Below, piece by piece: positions 8,187-17,226 of a stretch of 64,000 nt of DNA (within the stretch, counting starts at the first letter, position 1; each line of letters opens with the position of its first letter). Origin of the DNA: an uncultured Methanocorpusculum sp. (GTDB taxonomy: Archaea; Halobacteriota; Methanomicrobia; Methanomicrobiales; Methanocorpusculaceae). The notes under the pieces were generated by a model, which did no database searches, was not told where the DNA came from, and saw only the letters and a list, made by a program, of their open reading frames with translations. The stretch lies in NCBI RefSeq assembly GCF_963667985.1, contig NZ_OY764081.1, forward strand, positions 1,461,599-1,525,598, written 5' to 3'. Made by a program: the position numbers and the translations under genes.

Positions 8187-9503
8187 ATGGACGTGGAAGG
8201 CTTCGTTCGGCGGAGCATGCTTAAGGATATCTCTGAAGAGGATATCGAGAAACTTCTTCAGGAACGCATACTGGATATAAAAAATATTGATGAGGGGTTT
8301 GCACGGGAATTCGCACGGGCCGTCATCGAAGAGGTGAAGGTGACGAGCGGGTTAAATGGCGATCTGTTCGAGTATGAACATGCCGGCGTTTCGATGGGCG
8401 AGTTCGGTGTCGGGTCCCGCGGCTCGGGAGATTTCTACGCTCACCGGAAGATCGCCCACGTGATCGGCAGCACGTCGGTAGAGGTCGGCGTGGATCAGAT
8501 GGACGACGGCGGGGTCGTCGAGGCGAATGGGCAGTATATTATTACCACCGTGGACGGCATGCACTCGCGTCTGTCGGACTTCCCCTATCTTGCGGGATTC
8601 CACGCGACCCGGGCGACGCTTCGCGATGTGTATGTGATGGGCGCAAAACCAGTCGGGCTGATCTCGGACGTGCATATCGCGGACGACGGTGACGTGGCGA
8701 AACTGTTCGACTACACGGCAGGTATCACGACGGTCTCGGACGCTTTGGGCGTGCCGCTTGTCGCCGGCTCGACTCTGAGGATCGGCGGGGACATGGTTCT
8801 CGGCGACCGGATGACGGGCTGTGTGGGCGTTGTGGGCGTGGCAAATCACGTGACGGCCCGCAGATCCTCGGTTCCGGGAGATGTTCTTCTGATGACGAGA
8901 GGGGCCGGCGGCGGGACGATCGCGACGGCTGCTTTGTATTCGGGGAATGCGGACGTGGTCGAGGAGACGATCAATCTGCATTTCCTGAAAGCCTGTGATG
9001 CACTGATCAGTTCGGAGTTTTTCCCGCATATCCACGCGATGACGGATATCACGAACGGCGGTCTCCGGGGCGATGTGTTCGAGATCGCAGAAACGGCGAA
9101 AGCGACGGTCGTCGTCGAGGATGCGCCGCTTCGGGGCCTTATCGCGCCGAAGGTTCTTGCTTTGCTAGATAAGCTTGGTATCGATTATCTGGGCGTGAGC
9201 CTGGATGCCCTTCTCGTGATCGCGCCGCCTGAGTATGCGGACGAGATCATCCGGGTCGTCGGGACGGCGGGTGTTCAGATGGAACGTATCGGGTTCGTCC
9301 GCGAGGGTCCGGGGGTGTCCCGCCTGATCAAGGACGGCGTGGAGGGAGAGTTCCAGCCGAAGTTCCGCGAGGCCCCGTATACGCCGGTGAAGAAGGTGGT
9401 GGACCGGCCGGGCAGGGACTTTGACGAGATGAAGAAGGGTATCGACCGGGCGGCGGACGCGGCACGGGCAAAGAAGGAACGGATGCTGAAGAGACTCGTA
9501 TAA
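8187..9503 (+). CDS. AIR synthase (PurM/HypE-fold) related protein
   Basis: A 438-residue protein of the PurM/HypE/ThiL/SelD superfamily of ATP-dependent enzymes. Visible are the N-terminal nucleotide-binding half (GVGSRGSGDFY, then VDQMDDGG and TTVDGMHSR) and the C-terminal half (VPGDVLLMTRGAGGGT, MTDITNGGLRGD). It carries an extra N-terminal helical stretch (RRSMLKDISEEDIEKLLQ) and a charged Lys-rich tail, as in the conserved methanogen AIR-synthase-related family of about 440-460 residues; the reaction of that family is not known to me. The frame is open to 8112, but the upstream part is not protein-like, so I start at the ATG at 8187. A T-rich run (9514-9530) downstream looks like a terminator. 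Confidence 0.8.
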   Translation: MDVEGFVRRSMLKDISEEDIEKLLQERILDIKNIDEGFAREFARAVIEEVKVTSGLNGDLFEYEHAGVSMGEFGVGSRGSGDFYAHRKIAHVIGSTSVEVGVDQMDDGGVVEANGQYIITTVDGMHSRLSDFPYLAGFHATRATLRDVYVMGAKPVGLISDVHIADDGDVAKLFDYTAGITTVSDALGVPLVAGSTLRIGGDMVLGDRMTGCVGVVGVANHVTARRSSVPGDVLLMTRGAGGGTIATAALYSGNADVVEETINLHFLKACDALISSEFFPHIHAMTDITNGGLRGDVFEIAETAKATVVVEDAPLRGLIAPKVLALLDKLGIDYLGVSLDALLVIAPPEYADEIIRVVGTAGVQMERIGFVREGPGVSRLIKDGVEGEFQPKFREAPYTPVKKVVDRPGRDFDEMKKGIDRAADAARAKKERMLKRLV

Positions 9504-9513
9504 AGACCAGTTC

Positions 9514-9530
9514 ATCTTTTTTTCTTTTTT
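9514..9530 (+). terminator. Oligo-T terminator
   Basis: CTTTTTTTCTTTTTT directly after the AIR-synthase-like gene, with no further gene for about 650 bp. Confidence 0.5.
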
Positions 9531-9583
9531 AGTTAATTACAGCTGGAATACACCGAATCTCTGAAAAGAAAGGAGATTGTTGT

Positions 9584-9790
9584 GTGTGGATACATGAGAA
9601 ATCCCACCGCGAATAATCGCGAATCGCATTTTTCTTGCGCCGTCGTGCTCTGCTCCGGCTTATGCGTGCAAATCGAAGATTTGCGTGCCGCCTCAAACAG
9701 GCTTTGCCTGTTTGGGCTTCGCCTGCGCAGGAATCGCACGCCGTCTGGAAAAATGCTGAGGAAAAACCGGCGTGCCGGTTCTTCTTTTTG
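9584..9790 (+). repeat. Modular hairpin repeat, family B, copy 1
   Basis: Starts GTGTGGATACATGAGA, continues with two CGCGAAT units, then GCATTTTTC. Near the end it has the complementary GAAAAATGC, and it ends in a terminal hairpin AACCGGCGTGCCGGTT followed by T-rich DNA. Compared with the copies at 48335-48492 and 60267-60424 it has an extra module of about 55 bp (9664-9719) with two hairpins: GCAAATC-gaa-GATTTGC and CAAACAGG-cttt-CCTGTTTG. It lies between two same-strand genes. Confidence 0.75.
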
Positions 9791-9813
9791 TCCGTCATTC
9801 TTTTTTTGATTCG

Positions 9814-9885
9814 GGGTGCGGGAGGGCGACTGCGGGTTGCCCCGCAAGGGTAGCCTCAGCGGAGCCCGACGCGTCGGGGAATTCT
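9814..9885 (+). repeat. Dispersed repeat, family A, copy 1 (with internal insert)
   Basis: GGGTGCGGGAGGGCGACT, then an inserted GC-rich hairpin stretch, then GGAGCCCGACGCG. Other copies are at 33097-33140 (inverted), 43125-43174 and 48523-48572. It follows family B directly here and at 48.5 kb. Confidence 0.65.
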
Positions 9886-10187
9886 CTGATTTAAGATGCA
9901 GTGATAATTATGCTCCCTTTTGTGTGGGTGTTAGTATGAAAAAGTAAAAAAAAATTGCTTCGCTGATTTTTGATCATTTCGTGTTTTCATAGTCTTTTGT
10001 GCTTTTCATGTTATGACTGAATACGCTCAAAGTCTCCTCGCTTGCATTCAACCCGCCACTCTCAAGTTCCCTTAGAAAACTTGTTAAAACTTTGACCGCC
10101 CTTAATCAGCCCTCACACCGAAAAAGGGAATCAACACCCACAGTAATTCTATATGGATTCAAAGCCCATAAATATCCAGATATCCCC
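9886..10187. other. Intergenic region upstream of glyS
   Basis: About 300 bp, AT-rich in the first 200. It is open in frame with glyS from 10092, but that stretch (many Pro, Ser, Thr, Arg) is not like any glycyl-tRNA synthetase N-terminus. TATA-like TTCTATATGG (10145-10154) is about 40 bp before the chosen start. Confidence 0.45.
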
Positions 10188-11918
10188 ATGGCAGAGTATG
10201 AAGACACCTATGAAAAGGTCATCGAACTTGCACGCAGAAGAGGTTTTGTCTGGCCCTCATCTGAAATATACGGATCCGTAGCCGGCTTCATCGACTACGG
10301 CCCCCTCGGCGCAATGCTCAAACGCCGGATCGAATCGACCTGGCGCCGTTTCTATGTAGTACAGGAGGGATACTATGAGATCGAATGCCCGACTGTTGGT
10401 ATCGAACCGATCTACGTTGCCTCCGGACACGTCGGCGGATTCTCCGATAAAATGTTCCAGTGCCCGCACTGTCAGGAATTCCTGCGGGCAGACCACGTCG
10501 CCGAAGCATTCGGCATCCCCCATGCAGGAACCATGTCGAAAGAGGAACTGCACAACGTCCTCGTCGACAAAGAATGCCCGGCCTGCGGAAAAGTTCTCGG
10601 TGAAGTGGAAGTCTTCGACTTCAACCTCATGTTCACCACCTCGATAGGACCCGGAGGCCAGAGAAAAGGCTACCTCCGTCCGGAAACGGCCCAGGGAATG
10701 TTCGTCGACTTCCCAAGACTTCTCAGATTCTATCGCGACCACCTCCCGTTCGGTGCGGTCCAGGTCGGAAAATCCTACAGAAACGAGATCTCCCCCCGTC
10801 AGGGAATGATCCGCCTCCGGGAATTCACCCAGGCCGAAGCCGAGATCTTCGTCCACCCCGAAGAAAAGGATCACCCGAACTTCTCCAGATACGCAGACTA
10901 CAAAATGCCGCTTTGGGGCATCGCCCAGCAGGAAAAAGAAACACCTGCGGTCGTCAAATCCATGCGTGAAGCGGTCGACGAAGGGATCATCGCAAACGAA
11001 TACGTTGCCTACTACGTCGCGATGACCCACGACATCCTCTGCACGGTTGGATTCAACCCCGACAAGATCAGATTCCGGCAGCACATGCCTGATGAGCGTG
11101 CCCACTACGCGACAGACTGCTGGGACGCCGAGGCGCTTTCCGACAGATTCGGCTGGGTCGAGATCGTCGGAATCGCCGACCGGACCAATTATGATCTGAA
11201 AGCCCACTCCCGGGTCTCGGGTCAGAAAAACACCGTCTTTGTCCAGTATCCGGAAGCAAAGAAGGTCCACCACAAAGCGATCGTTCCGAACTTCGGCAAG
11301 CTCGGCCCGGCATTCAAAGGAAAGGCAAAGCCGATCTCTGAGCAGATACTCACCGCTACCCCGGAAGCTGACGGTATCCATCTTACAATAGACGGCGAGG
11401 AGATCCTTGTCGGCCCCGAGATGTACACCGTGAAAGACGAGATCGTCGATGTCTTCGGCGAAGATGTCATGCCCCATGTGATCGAACCTTCCTACGGTAT
11501 CGACAGGATGTGTTATATGGTCCTTGAGCACGCCTATGCCGAAGACGTGGCCGACGGAGAAGCACGCACGGTCATGCGGTTCAAGAAAGGCGTTGCCCCG
11601 ATCCAGGTCGCCGTCCTTCCGCTGATGGCCCGCGACGGACTCGACGAAATCGCAAAGAACCTTGTCCTCGAACTGCAGAACGAAGGCATCCAGACCGAAT
11701 ACGACGATGCCGGAGCGATCGGGCGGAGATACAGAAGACAGGACGAGATCGGAACACCGTACTGTATTACCGTCGACTACGACACCAAAGACGACACCTC
11801 CGTGACCTTAAGGGATCGTGATTCGATGCAGCAGATCAGAGGGCCCGCCGCAGCCGTTCTTAAAGCTCTCCCCGATCTTCTGAAAGGAAAACTTCCCTTC
11901 GATACATCCTCGTTATGA
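10188..11918 (+). CDS. glyS: Glycyl-tRNA synthetase (archaeal/eukaryotic alpha2 type)
   Basis: A class II synthetase of 576 residues that charges tRNA-Gly in the cytosol. Motif 2 is in SYRNEISPRQGMIRLREFTQ, motif 3 in IEPSYGIDRMCYMVLEH, and two CxxC pairs (CPHCQEF and CPACGK) form the zinc insertion near residues 90-150. The C-terminal anticodon-binding domain starts near APIQVAVLPL. I start at the ATG at 10188 because MAEYEDTYEKVIELARRRGF is the normal beginning of the family. The stop overlaps the start of hef by 4 bp (ATGA), so the two are translationally coupled. Confidence 0.93.
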   Translation: MAEYEDTYEKVIELARRRGFVWPSSEIYGSVAGFIDYGPLGAMLKRRIESTWRRFYVVQEGYYEIECPTVGIEPIYVASGHVGGFSDKMFQCPHCQEFLRADHVAEAFGIPHAGTMSKEELHNVLVDKECPACGKVLGEVEVFDFNLMFTTSIGPGGQRKGYLRPETAQGMFVDFPRLLRFYRDHLPFGAVQVGKSYRNEISPRQGMIRLREFTQAEAEIFVHPEEKDHPNFSRYADYKMPLWGIAQQEKETPAVVKSMREAVDEGIIANEYVAYYVAMTHDILCTVGFNPDKIRFRQHMPDERAHYATDCWDAEALSDRFGWVEIVGIADRTNYDLKAHSRVSGQKNTVFVQYPEAKKVHHKAIVPNFGKLGPAFKGKAKPISEQILTATPEADGIHLTIDGEEILVGPEMYTVKDEIVDVFGEDVMPHVIEPSYGIDRMCYMVLEHAYAEDVADGEARTVMRFKKGVAPIQVAVLPLMARDGLDEIAKNLVLELQNEGIQTEYDDAGAIGRRYRRQDEIGTPYCITVDYDTKDDTSVTLRDRDSMQQIRGPAAAVLKALPDLLKGKLPFDTSSL

Positions 11919-14206
11919 GTTATATCAGCAGAAAAAACATCCCTGAAAACACGCTGGAAGAACGGGCATACCAGACGAATATTGCAAAACATGCCCTTTC
12001 GGGAAACACGCTCGTCGTTCTCCCGACCGGTATGGGAAAAACCGCGGTCGCTTTGCTTGTGGCTGCCGAGCGGATCCCTGCCGGAAAAATACTGATGCTT
12101 GCGCCGACCAAACCTTTGGTCGAGCAGCATCTCCGCTATTTTTCAAAAAATCTTCTGATCGACCCGGATGAGATCATCATGTTCACCGGCACGACGCCGC
12201 CGGCAAAGCGTATCGATCAGTGGAAAAAAGCACGGTTCTGCATTTCAACACCGGAGGTCATCAAAAACGATCTGATCGCAGAGAGATACGACCTCAAAGA
12301 CGTCTCTCTTCTGGTCGTCGATGAATGTCACCGGACGGTTGGAAACTATGCCTATGTCTTCATCGCCGAACGCTACAATACCGAGGCACGTGACCCGCTT
12401 CTTCTCGGCATGACGGCATCGCCTGGTTCGGATCCAGAACAGGTCGCCGAGATCTGTCAGCATCTTTCGATCTCGGTCGTGGAGAGCCGGACCGAGTCGG
12501 ACCCGGACGTCCGGCCGTATGTCCATGAACGCGAGATCGAATATCGGACGGTCGATCTCCCAGAAGATCTCTGGCTTGCGGTCTCGGTTCTGAATACGAT
12601 GATCGATGACCGGCTCACGAGTCTTGCGGCCCTCAACTACCGCGTGCCGAAACGCGAGGCCCTTTCGATGAAAGCGCTCAACGCACTGATGGCCCAGATC
12701 CAGACCCGGATGCAGGAGAAGGATCCTTCGGCCTACTCCGCCATCTCGATCCATGCCGAGCTGATGAAGCTCCGGCACGGGGTCACGCTTGCCGAGTCGC
12801 AGGGAACGACCGCCTTCAAGGCCTACCTCCTCCGGCTCGAAACCGAAGGGGCGGGAGGCGCCGGAAGCAAAGCCGCAAAACGGATCTATGAGGATGCCCG
12901 GTTCAAGCGGCTGCTTGCTCTTTGCCAGAACTGGACCAAAGAGCTTCACCCGAAAGCCGATGAAGTCGTGAGGGTCATTCAGGAACAGCTGATCACGGCT
13001 CCCGATTCGCGGATCATCGTTTTTGCGACGTACCGGGACGGGGTGTCGATGCTCGTCGACCATCTGGCGGAAGCCGGCATCCCGGCAAAACGATTCGTCG
13101 GCCAGGCTTCCCGCGATACTGAGAAAGGCCTTTCGCAGAAGGAACAGATCGAGGCAATCCGGCAGTTCCGCGAAGGCGAATACACGGTTCTGGTCGCGAC
13201 ATCGGTCGGCGAAGAGGGACTCGACATCCCCTCAACGGATCTCGTGATATTTTATGAGGCGGTCCCGTCAGAGATCCGCAGTATCCAGCGAAAGGGGCGG
13301 ACCGGCAGGAACGCTACAGGAAAGATCATCGTGCTGGTCACCCGGGGGACGACCGACGAGACCTACCGCTGGGTGAGCATCTCCCGCGAAAAGCAGATGC
13401 AGAAAGGCGTGAAGGCGATGAGAACCGGAAACGTCCCCGTCCCGCAGTCGGCGAAAGTGCCTCCCGCAGGCGAAGCGGCATATGCCCTGGCCGAGGGACA
13501 GCTGACCCTTGCGGACGCGGTGATCCGGGCAGTCTCCGATGAAAACGATGAGCGGCCTGCCGTCACCGTCGACAACCGCGAGACCCATTCGCGGGTCGCC
13601 GTGCATCTCAGTAATCTCGGCGTGAAGATCACGCTTGCACAGCTGCCCGTCGGCGATTATACAGTAGGAGACAGGATCCTGATCGAACGAAAAACGCTCC
13701 AGGATTTCGTGGATACGCTCGTTGACCGGGATCTGTTCGGCCAGATGAAGGATCTCGCCGAGTCATCGATTCGCCCGATCCTTATCATCGAAGGCGGGAG
13801 TATCGCCGACCTTTATAATCTGCGAAATCTTCACCCGAATGCGATTCGAAACGCGCTTGCATCGATCGCCGCAGACTTCGATGTCTCAATCCTCTTCACA
13901 AAAGACGCCAACGAGACTGCCGAGATGATCCACGCGTTCGCAAAACGGGAAGCGGGGGGTCCAGGTTCGCCGCATGGCCTCCATAAATCGAAGACAGGCA
14001 GATCCGGCAAAGCGGCAGTTGAATACATCCTGACCGCATTTCCTGAAATAGGGCCGAAAGCCGCACGCGATCTTCTGCGGGAGTTCGGCTCGCTTCGAAG
14101 CGTCATGTCGGCTTCGAAAGAAGATCTGCTCCGCGTGAAGGGTGTTGGGGAAAAAACGGCAAATGCCGTTTTGCAGACGCCCGACATCGAGTGGCGGGAG
14201 AGGTAA
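11915..14206 (+). CDS. hef: Hef: fork-processing helicase/XPF-type nuclease
   Basis: A 763-residue archaeal Hef/FANCM homolog that works on stalled replication forks. The N-terminal SF2 helicase has LPTGMGKTAVAL (motif I, about 29-40), DECHR (motif II), GMTASPGS (motif III) and QRKGRTGR (motif VI). The C-terminal XPF nuclease domain has TVDNRE, VGDYTVGDRILIERKT (the ERKxxxD signature) and LVDRDLFGQM. It ends in a double helix-hairpin-helix (FPEIGPKAARDLL, LLRVKGVGEKTANAVL). All catalytic residues are present, so both activities are expected. It is coupled to glyS by a 4-bp overlap. Confidence 0.93.
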   Translation: MSYISRKNIPENTLEERAYQTNIAKHALSGNTLVVLPTGMGKTAVALLVAAERIPAGKILMLAPTKPLVEQHLRYFSKNLLIDPDEIIMFTGTTPPAKRIDQWKKARFCISTPEVIKNDLIAERYDLKDVSLLVVDECHRTVGNYAYVFIAERYNTEARDPLLLGMTASPGSDPEQVAEICQHLSISVVESRTESDPDVRPYVHEREIEYRTVDLPEDLWLAVSVLNTMIDDRLTSLAALNYRVPKREALSMKALNALMAQIQTRMQEKDPSAYSAISIHAELMKLRHGVTLAESQGTTAFKAYLLRLETEGAGGAGSKAAKRIYEDARFKRLLALCQNWTKELHPKADEVVRVIQEQLITAPDSRIIVFATYRDGVSMLVDHLAEAGIPAKRFVGQASRDTEKGLSQKEQIEAIRQFREGEYTVLVATSVGEEGLDIPSTDLVIFYEAVPSEIRSIQRKGRTGRNATGKIIVLVTRGTTDETYRWVSISREKQMQKGVKAMRTGNVPVPQSAKVPPAGEAAYALAEGQLTLADAVIRAVSDENDERPAVTVDNRETHSRVAVHLSNLGVKITLAQLPVGDYTVGDRILIERKTLQDFVDTLVDRDLFGQMKDLAESSIRPILIIEGGSIADLYNLRNLHPNAIRNALASIAADFDVSILFTKDANETAEMIHAFAKREAGGPGSPHGLHKSKTGRSGKAAVEYILTAFPEIGPKAARDLLREFGSLRSVMSASKEDLLRVKGVGEKTANAVLQTPDIEWRER

Positions 14207-14323
14207 ACTTCCGGGAAAATTCCGAATCATTCCCTTTCACGTCATTAGATTACATTTTTCCGCAGATTTACCCCATCCAATAGATTAATTATAGAAAAAC
14301 ATCACAATGTTATCTATTGCCGT

Positions 14324-14620
14324 ATGGACAGCTATGCATTGAGAATCGAGATCCTGCGATTTTATCGGGCGTATGCATATAGTGAGGGCCATTCACAGGT
14401 CTGTTCCTGCGGGCATCTTGCTAACAAGTTTTGTGTTTCTGATGTCGATCTCGACAGGGAGGTCGATTATCTGAAGAGAAAGGGGTATCTAAACGGGAGC
14501 TACGTGTACGGAATGAGGCCATCAGACGGCGAATACAGGATCACCAAGCAGGGAAACGATTTTCTTGAAGGGAAAAACTGTCCAAAAGAGGAGAGAATAG
14601 CCTTTAGAAGAATAATCTGA
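14324..14620 (+). CDS. Small winged-helix-like protein
   Basis: A 98-residue soluble protein. A helix-rich N-terminus with CSCG and ANKFCVSDVDLDREVDYLKRKGYL is followed by a beta-wing-like YRITKQGNDFLEGK, the usual shape of an archaeal winged helix-turn-helix with a terminal helix. It is probably a DNA-binding regulator; the target is unknown. A TATA-like TAATTATAG sits about 38 bp upstream of the ATG. It stands alone between hef and the convergent Hdr operon. Confidence 0.55.
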   Translation: MDSYALRIEILRFYRAYAYSEGHSQVCSCGHLANKFCVSDVDLDREVDYLKRKGYLNGSYVYGMRPSDGEYRITKQGNDFLEGKNCPKEERIAFRRII

Positions 14621-14751
14621 TCAGGCAAAATAAAAACTTCTTGCAGATAATTGGCAGTTTTTCTATTGGAAAAGTCTTAAAAAATATTGGCGGGAGAATG
14701 TGGACAGGTTTTATCCTGACACTCCCACCGGTTTTTGTGAATATAGAATAT

Positions 14752-15186
14752 TCAGAGTCCTCTGCGTTTTCTCTCTTCACCGATAGGTGACGGGCCAATC
14801 TCTTTGATCGTGTTGATCACATCAGTGATGACGACTGCCCATTTTGCACCTTCCGATGCCGACACGAATGTCATACGGAAGCGTCTGTGTTCGATACCCA
14901 TGTTGTTGAGGATGCTCTTTACGAGGAACATTCTCTTGGCTGCCTTGAAGTTGCCTGCAAGGTAGTGGCAGTCACCGAAGTGACAGCCGGACACGAGAAC
15001 ACCGTCTGCGCCGTCAGCGAAGGCTTTCAGGACGAACAGGGTGTCGATACGACCGGTACACATAACACGGACGATACGGATGTCCGGAGGATACTGGGTA
15101 CGGGCTGAACCTGCACCGTCTGCTCCGGCATAGGAACACCAGTTGCAGATGATACCGATAATCTTGGGTTTCCACTCGTCAGACAT
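14752..15186 (-). CDS. mvhD: MvhD: iron-sulfur subunit linking electron donors to Hdr
   Basis: A 144-residue [2Fe-2S] protein that passes electrons from a hydrogenase or formate dehydrogenase to the HdrA flavin. The family cysteines are visible in CNWCSYAGADGAG, VMCTGRID and GCHFGDCHYLAGN. Its ATG overlaps the hdrA stop by one base (TAATG). No mvhA or mvhG follow, so the hydrogenase subunits are absent from this operon; the electron donor must be encoded elsewhere, or formate dehydrogenase may take this place as known in some Methanomicrobiales. Convergent with the winged-helix gene. Confidence 0.92.
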   Translation of the reverse strand: MSDEWKPKIIGIICNWCSYAGADGAGSARTQYPPDIRIVRVMCTGRIDTLFVLKAFADGADGVLVSGCHFGDCHYLAGNFKAAKRMFLVKSILNNMGIEHRRFRMTFVSASEGAKWAVVITDVINTIKEIGPSPIGEERKRRGL

Positions 15187-17225
15187 TACTGTTCACCTCC
15201 AAGGAAGAATGCATCGATCTGAGCCAGAATCTGCGGGCTCGTGAAGTGCTGCATCTTGATGGCGCCGCCGGGGCAGAAACCGCCGCACGTTCCACAGCCC
15301 TTACACTTTGCTGCAGTGACTTCCATTACTGTTCTGCCATCGATGATTGTCATGGACAGAGCAGAGTATGGGCATTGGTTGGTACACATGCCACAGCCGG
15401 CACAGAGTTCCTGAATGCACTGGGCATAGTAGGGCTCAAGTTCGACCTGACCTGCGTGGATTGGGATGGATGCTGCGGATGCTGCACCTTCAGCCTGTGC
15501 TACGGTGTCGGGAATGTCTTTTGGACCCTGACAGACACCAGCAAGGTACACACCAGCAGTGGTGGTTCCACAGGGGTTCAGTTTCGGGTGGGCTTCAAGG
15601 AGCCACTTGTCGATCGAGCAGGAAACACCGAAGTGTCTGCGCACGATTTCCGTTTCTGCAGTCGGCTGAATTGCGGCTGCGAGGACGACGAGATCAACTT
15701 CAATCTCGACAGGCATGCTCAGGAGCGTGTCTTCGGCAATGACCAGGAGGTTCTTGTTTGGAAGTTCCTGGATCATGGCGACACGACCGCGGATGAACTT
15801 GGCGCCTTCGTGCTGGATACGGTAGTAGAACTCTTCGTATGCCTTACCGAAGGAACGGATGTCCATGTAGAAGATGTATGCTTTACAGCCGGGGATCTTT
15901 TCGATGACCTGGTGGGCGTGTTTCAGCGAGTACATGCAGCAGAATCTGGAACAGTACGGCTTGCCGATACCGGTGTTGTCTCGGGAACCTGCACAAAGGA
16001 CGAAAGCAACGGACTTCGGGGTCTCACCGTCGGAGGGACGGACAAGGTGACCGATGGTCGGACCGGATGCACAGATCAGACGCTCGAACTCGAGAGAGGT
16101 GATGACGTTGTCGTAGAGTTTGTAACCCCACTCTTTCTTCTGTTCGATCGGGAAGGTTTCGTAACCGGTTGCAAGGATGACGGTACCGACTTTGATCGTG
16201 AAGAGTTCATCTTCCATTTCGAGGTCGATTGCCTTCTTGGTTCCGCAGGCAGTAATACACAGACCGCATTTCACACATGCATCGAAGTCGATGGTGTAGA
16301 TGAGCGGGACAACCTGTGCGTGCTGGATGTAGATAGCCTTGCGTGGCGACATACCGAATTCCCAGGTGTTGGGTTTGACGACTGGGCAGACAATTGCACA
16401 GTCACCGCAGCCGGTACATCCTCCGCCGACGATGCCTTTTGCAGCAGCTTCGGTCGGGGTCATTACACCACGGGCGTGGCGGCGGATGGTAACATCGAAG
16501 TTACCGATGTATCCTTCTACGTTCTCGACTTCAGCGAGGGTGTAGAGTTTGATGTTCGGTGTTCTGCCGGCTTCTGCCATCTTCGGAGAAAGAATGCACT
16601 GGGAACAGTCGAGGGTCGGGAAGGTCTTGTCGAGCTGGGACATACGACCGCCGATTGTCGGTTCCTTCTCAATTAAGTAGGTCTCGATACCGGCAGCGGC
16701 GAGGTCCATGGAGGCCTGAATACCGCCAATACCTGCACCGACGACTAAGGCACGGTGTTCGACCGGCACGGCCATCGGATAAAGGTCTTCGAGTTTTGCG
16801 GCTTTGGCAACGGCGATACGGACGGCGTCTTTGGCCTTTTCCGTTCCGCCTTCCCAGTCGTGCATGTGGACCCAGGAGCCCTGGTCACGAATGTTGGCCA
16901 TCTCGAATCTGAACTGGTTCAGACCGCCGTTTGCAGTGGCAGTTCTGAAGGTCTGTTCGTGGAGACGGGGAGTGCAAGCTGCAACGACGATTCCGGTAAG
17001 GTGATACTGTTCGATTGCCTCTTTGATCATGTTCTGACCGGGGGTCGAACACATGTATGCATAGTTCTGGGCAACGACAACGTGCGGAATGGTTTCTGCA
17101 TACTCTTTTAACGCAGGGACGTCAAGGGAACCGGCGATGTTGGTACCGCAGTGGCAGATGAAGACACCGATTCTCGGTTCTTCGGCTGCAGGGGATGATG
17201 CGGCGTTTTTACCTGTATATACCAT
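15186..17225 (-). CDS. hdrA: Heterodisulfide reductase subunit A (flavin-bifurcating)
   Basis: A 679-residue FAD and iron-sulfur subunit of the HdrABC complex, which couples CoM-S-S-CoB reduction to ferredoxin reduction by electron bifurcation in the last step of methanogenesis. In order: an N-terminal domain with CHCG (about 25-28), the FAD-binding VVGAGIGGIQASMDLA (about 160-175), cysteine clusters CTGCGDCAIVCP and CVKCGLCITACG, a second FAD region and two C-terminal [4Fe-4S] sets, CAGCGMCTNQCP and CKGCGTCGGFCP. The reading frame has no internal stop, so no selenocysteine is used. It is spaced 1 bp from hdrB and overlaps mvhD by 1 bp. Confidence 0.95.
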   Translation of the reverse strand: MVYTGKNAASSPAAEEPRIGVFICHCGTNIAGSLDVPALKEYAETIPHVVVAQNYAYMCSTPGQNMIKEAIEQYHLTGIVVAACTPRLHEQTFRTATANGGLNQFRFEMANIRDQGSWVHMHDWEGGTEKAKDAVRIAVAKAAKLEDLYPMAVPVEHRALVVGAGIGGIQASMDLAAAGIETYLIEKEPTIGGRMSQLDKTFPTLDCSQCILSPKMAEAGRTPNIKLYTLAEVENVEGYIGNFDVTIRRHARGVMTPTEAAAKGIVGGGCTGCGDCAIVCPVVKPNTWEFGMSPRKAIYIQHAQVVPLIYTIDFDACVKCGLCITACGTKKAIDLEMEDELFTIKVGTVILATGYETFPIEQKKEWGYKLYDNVITSLEFERLICASGPTIGHLVRPSDGETPKSVAFVLCAGSRDNTGIGKPYCSRFCCMYSLKHAHQVIEKIPGCKAYIFYMDIRSFGKAYEEFYYRIQHEGAKFIRGRVAMIQELPNKNLLVIAEDTLLSMPVEIEVDLVVLAAAIQPTAETEIVRRHFGVSCSIDKWLLEAHPKLNPCGTTTAGVYLAGVCQGPKDIPDTVAQAEGAASAASIPIHAGQVELEPYYAQCIQELCAGCGMCTNQCPYSALSMTIIDGRTVMEVTAAKCKGCGTCGGFCPGGAIKMQHFTSPQILAQIDAFFLGGEQ

Positions 17226-17226
17226 G

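Noticed and set aside
10092..10187. N-terminal extension of glycyl-tRNA synthetase
   Set aside because: Not protein-like, and it contains TATA-like sequence; the ATG at 10188 gives the normal family start.
11068..11531. Long open frames antisense to glyS, hdrA, rpoA', rpoB' and mutS
   Set aside because: Mirror frames of GC-biased codon usage opposite strongly conserved genes; no independent start signals or domains.
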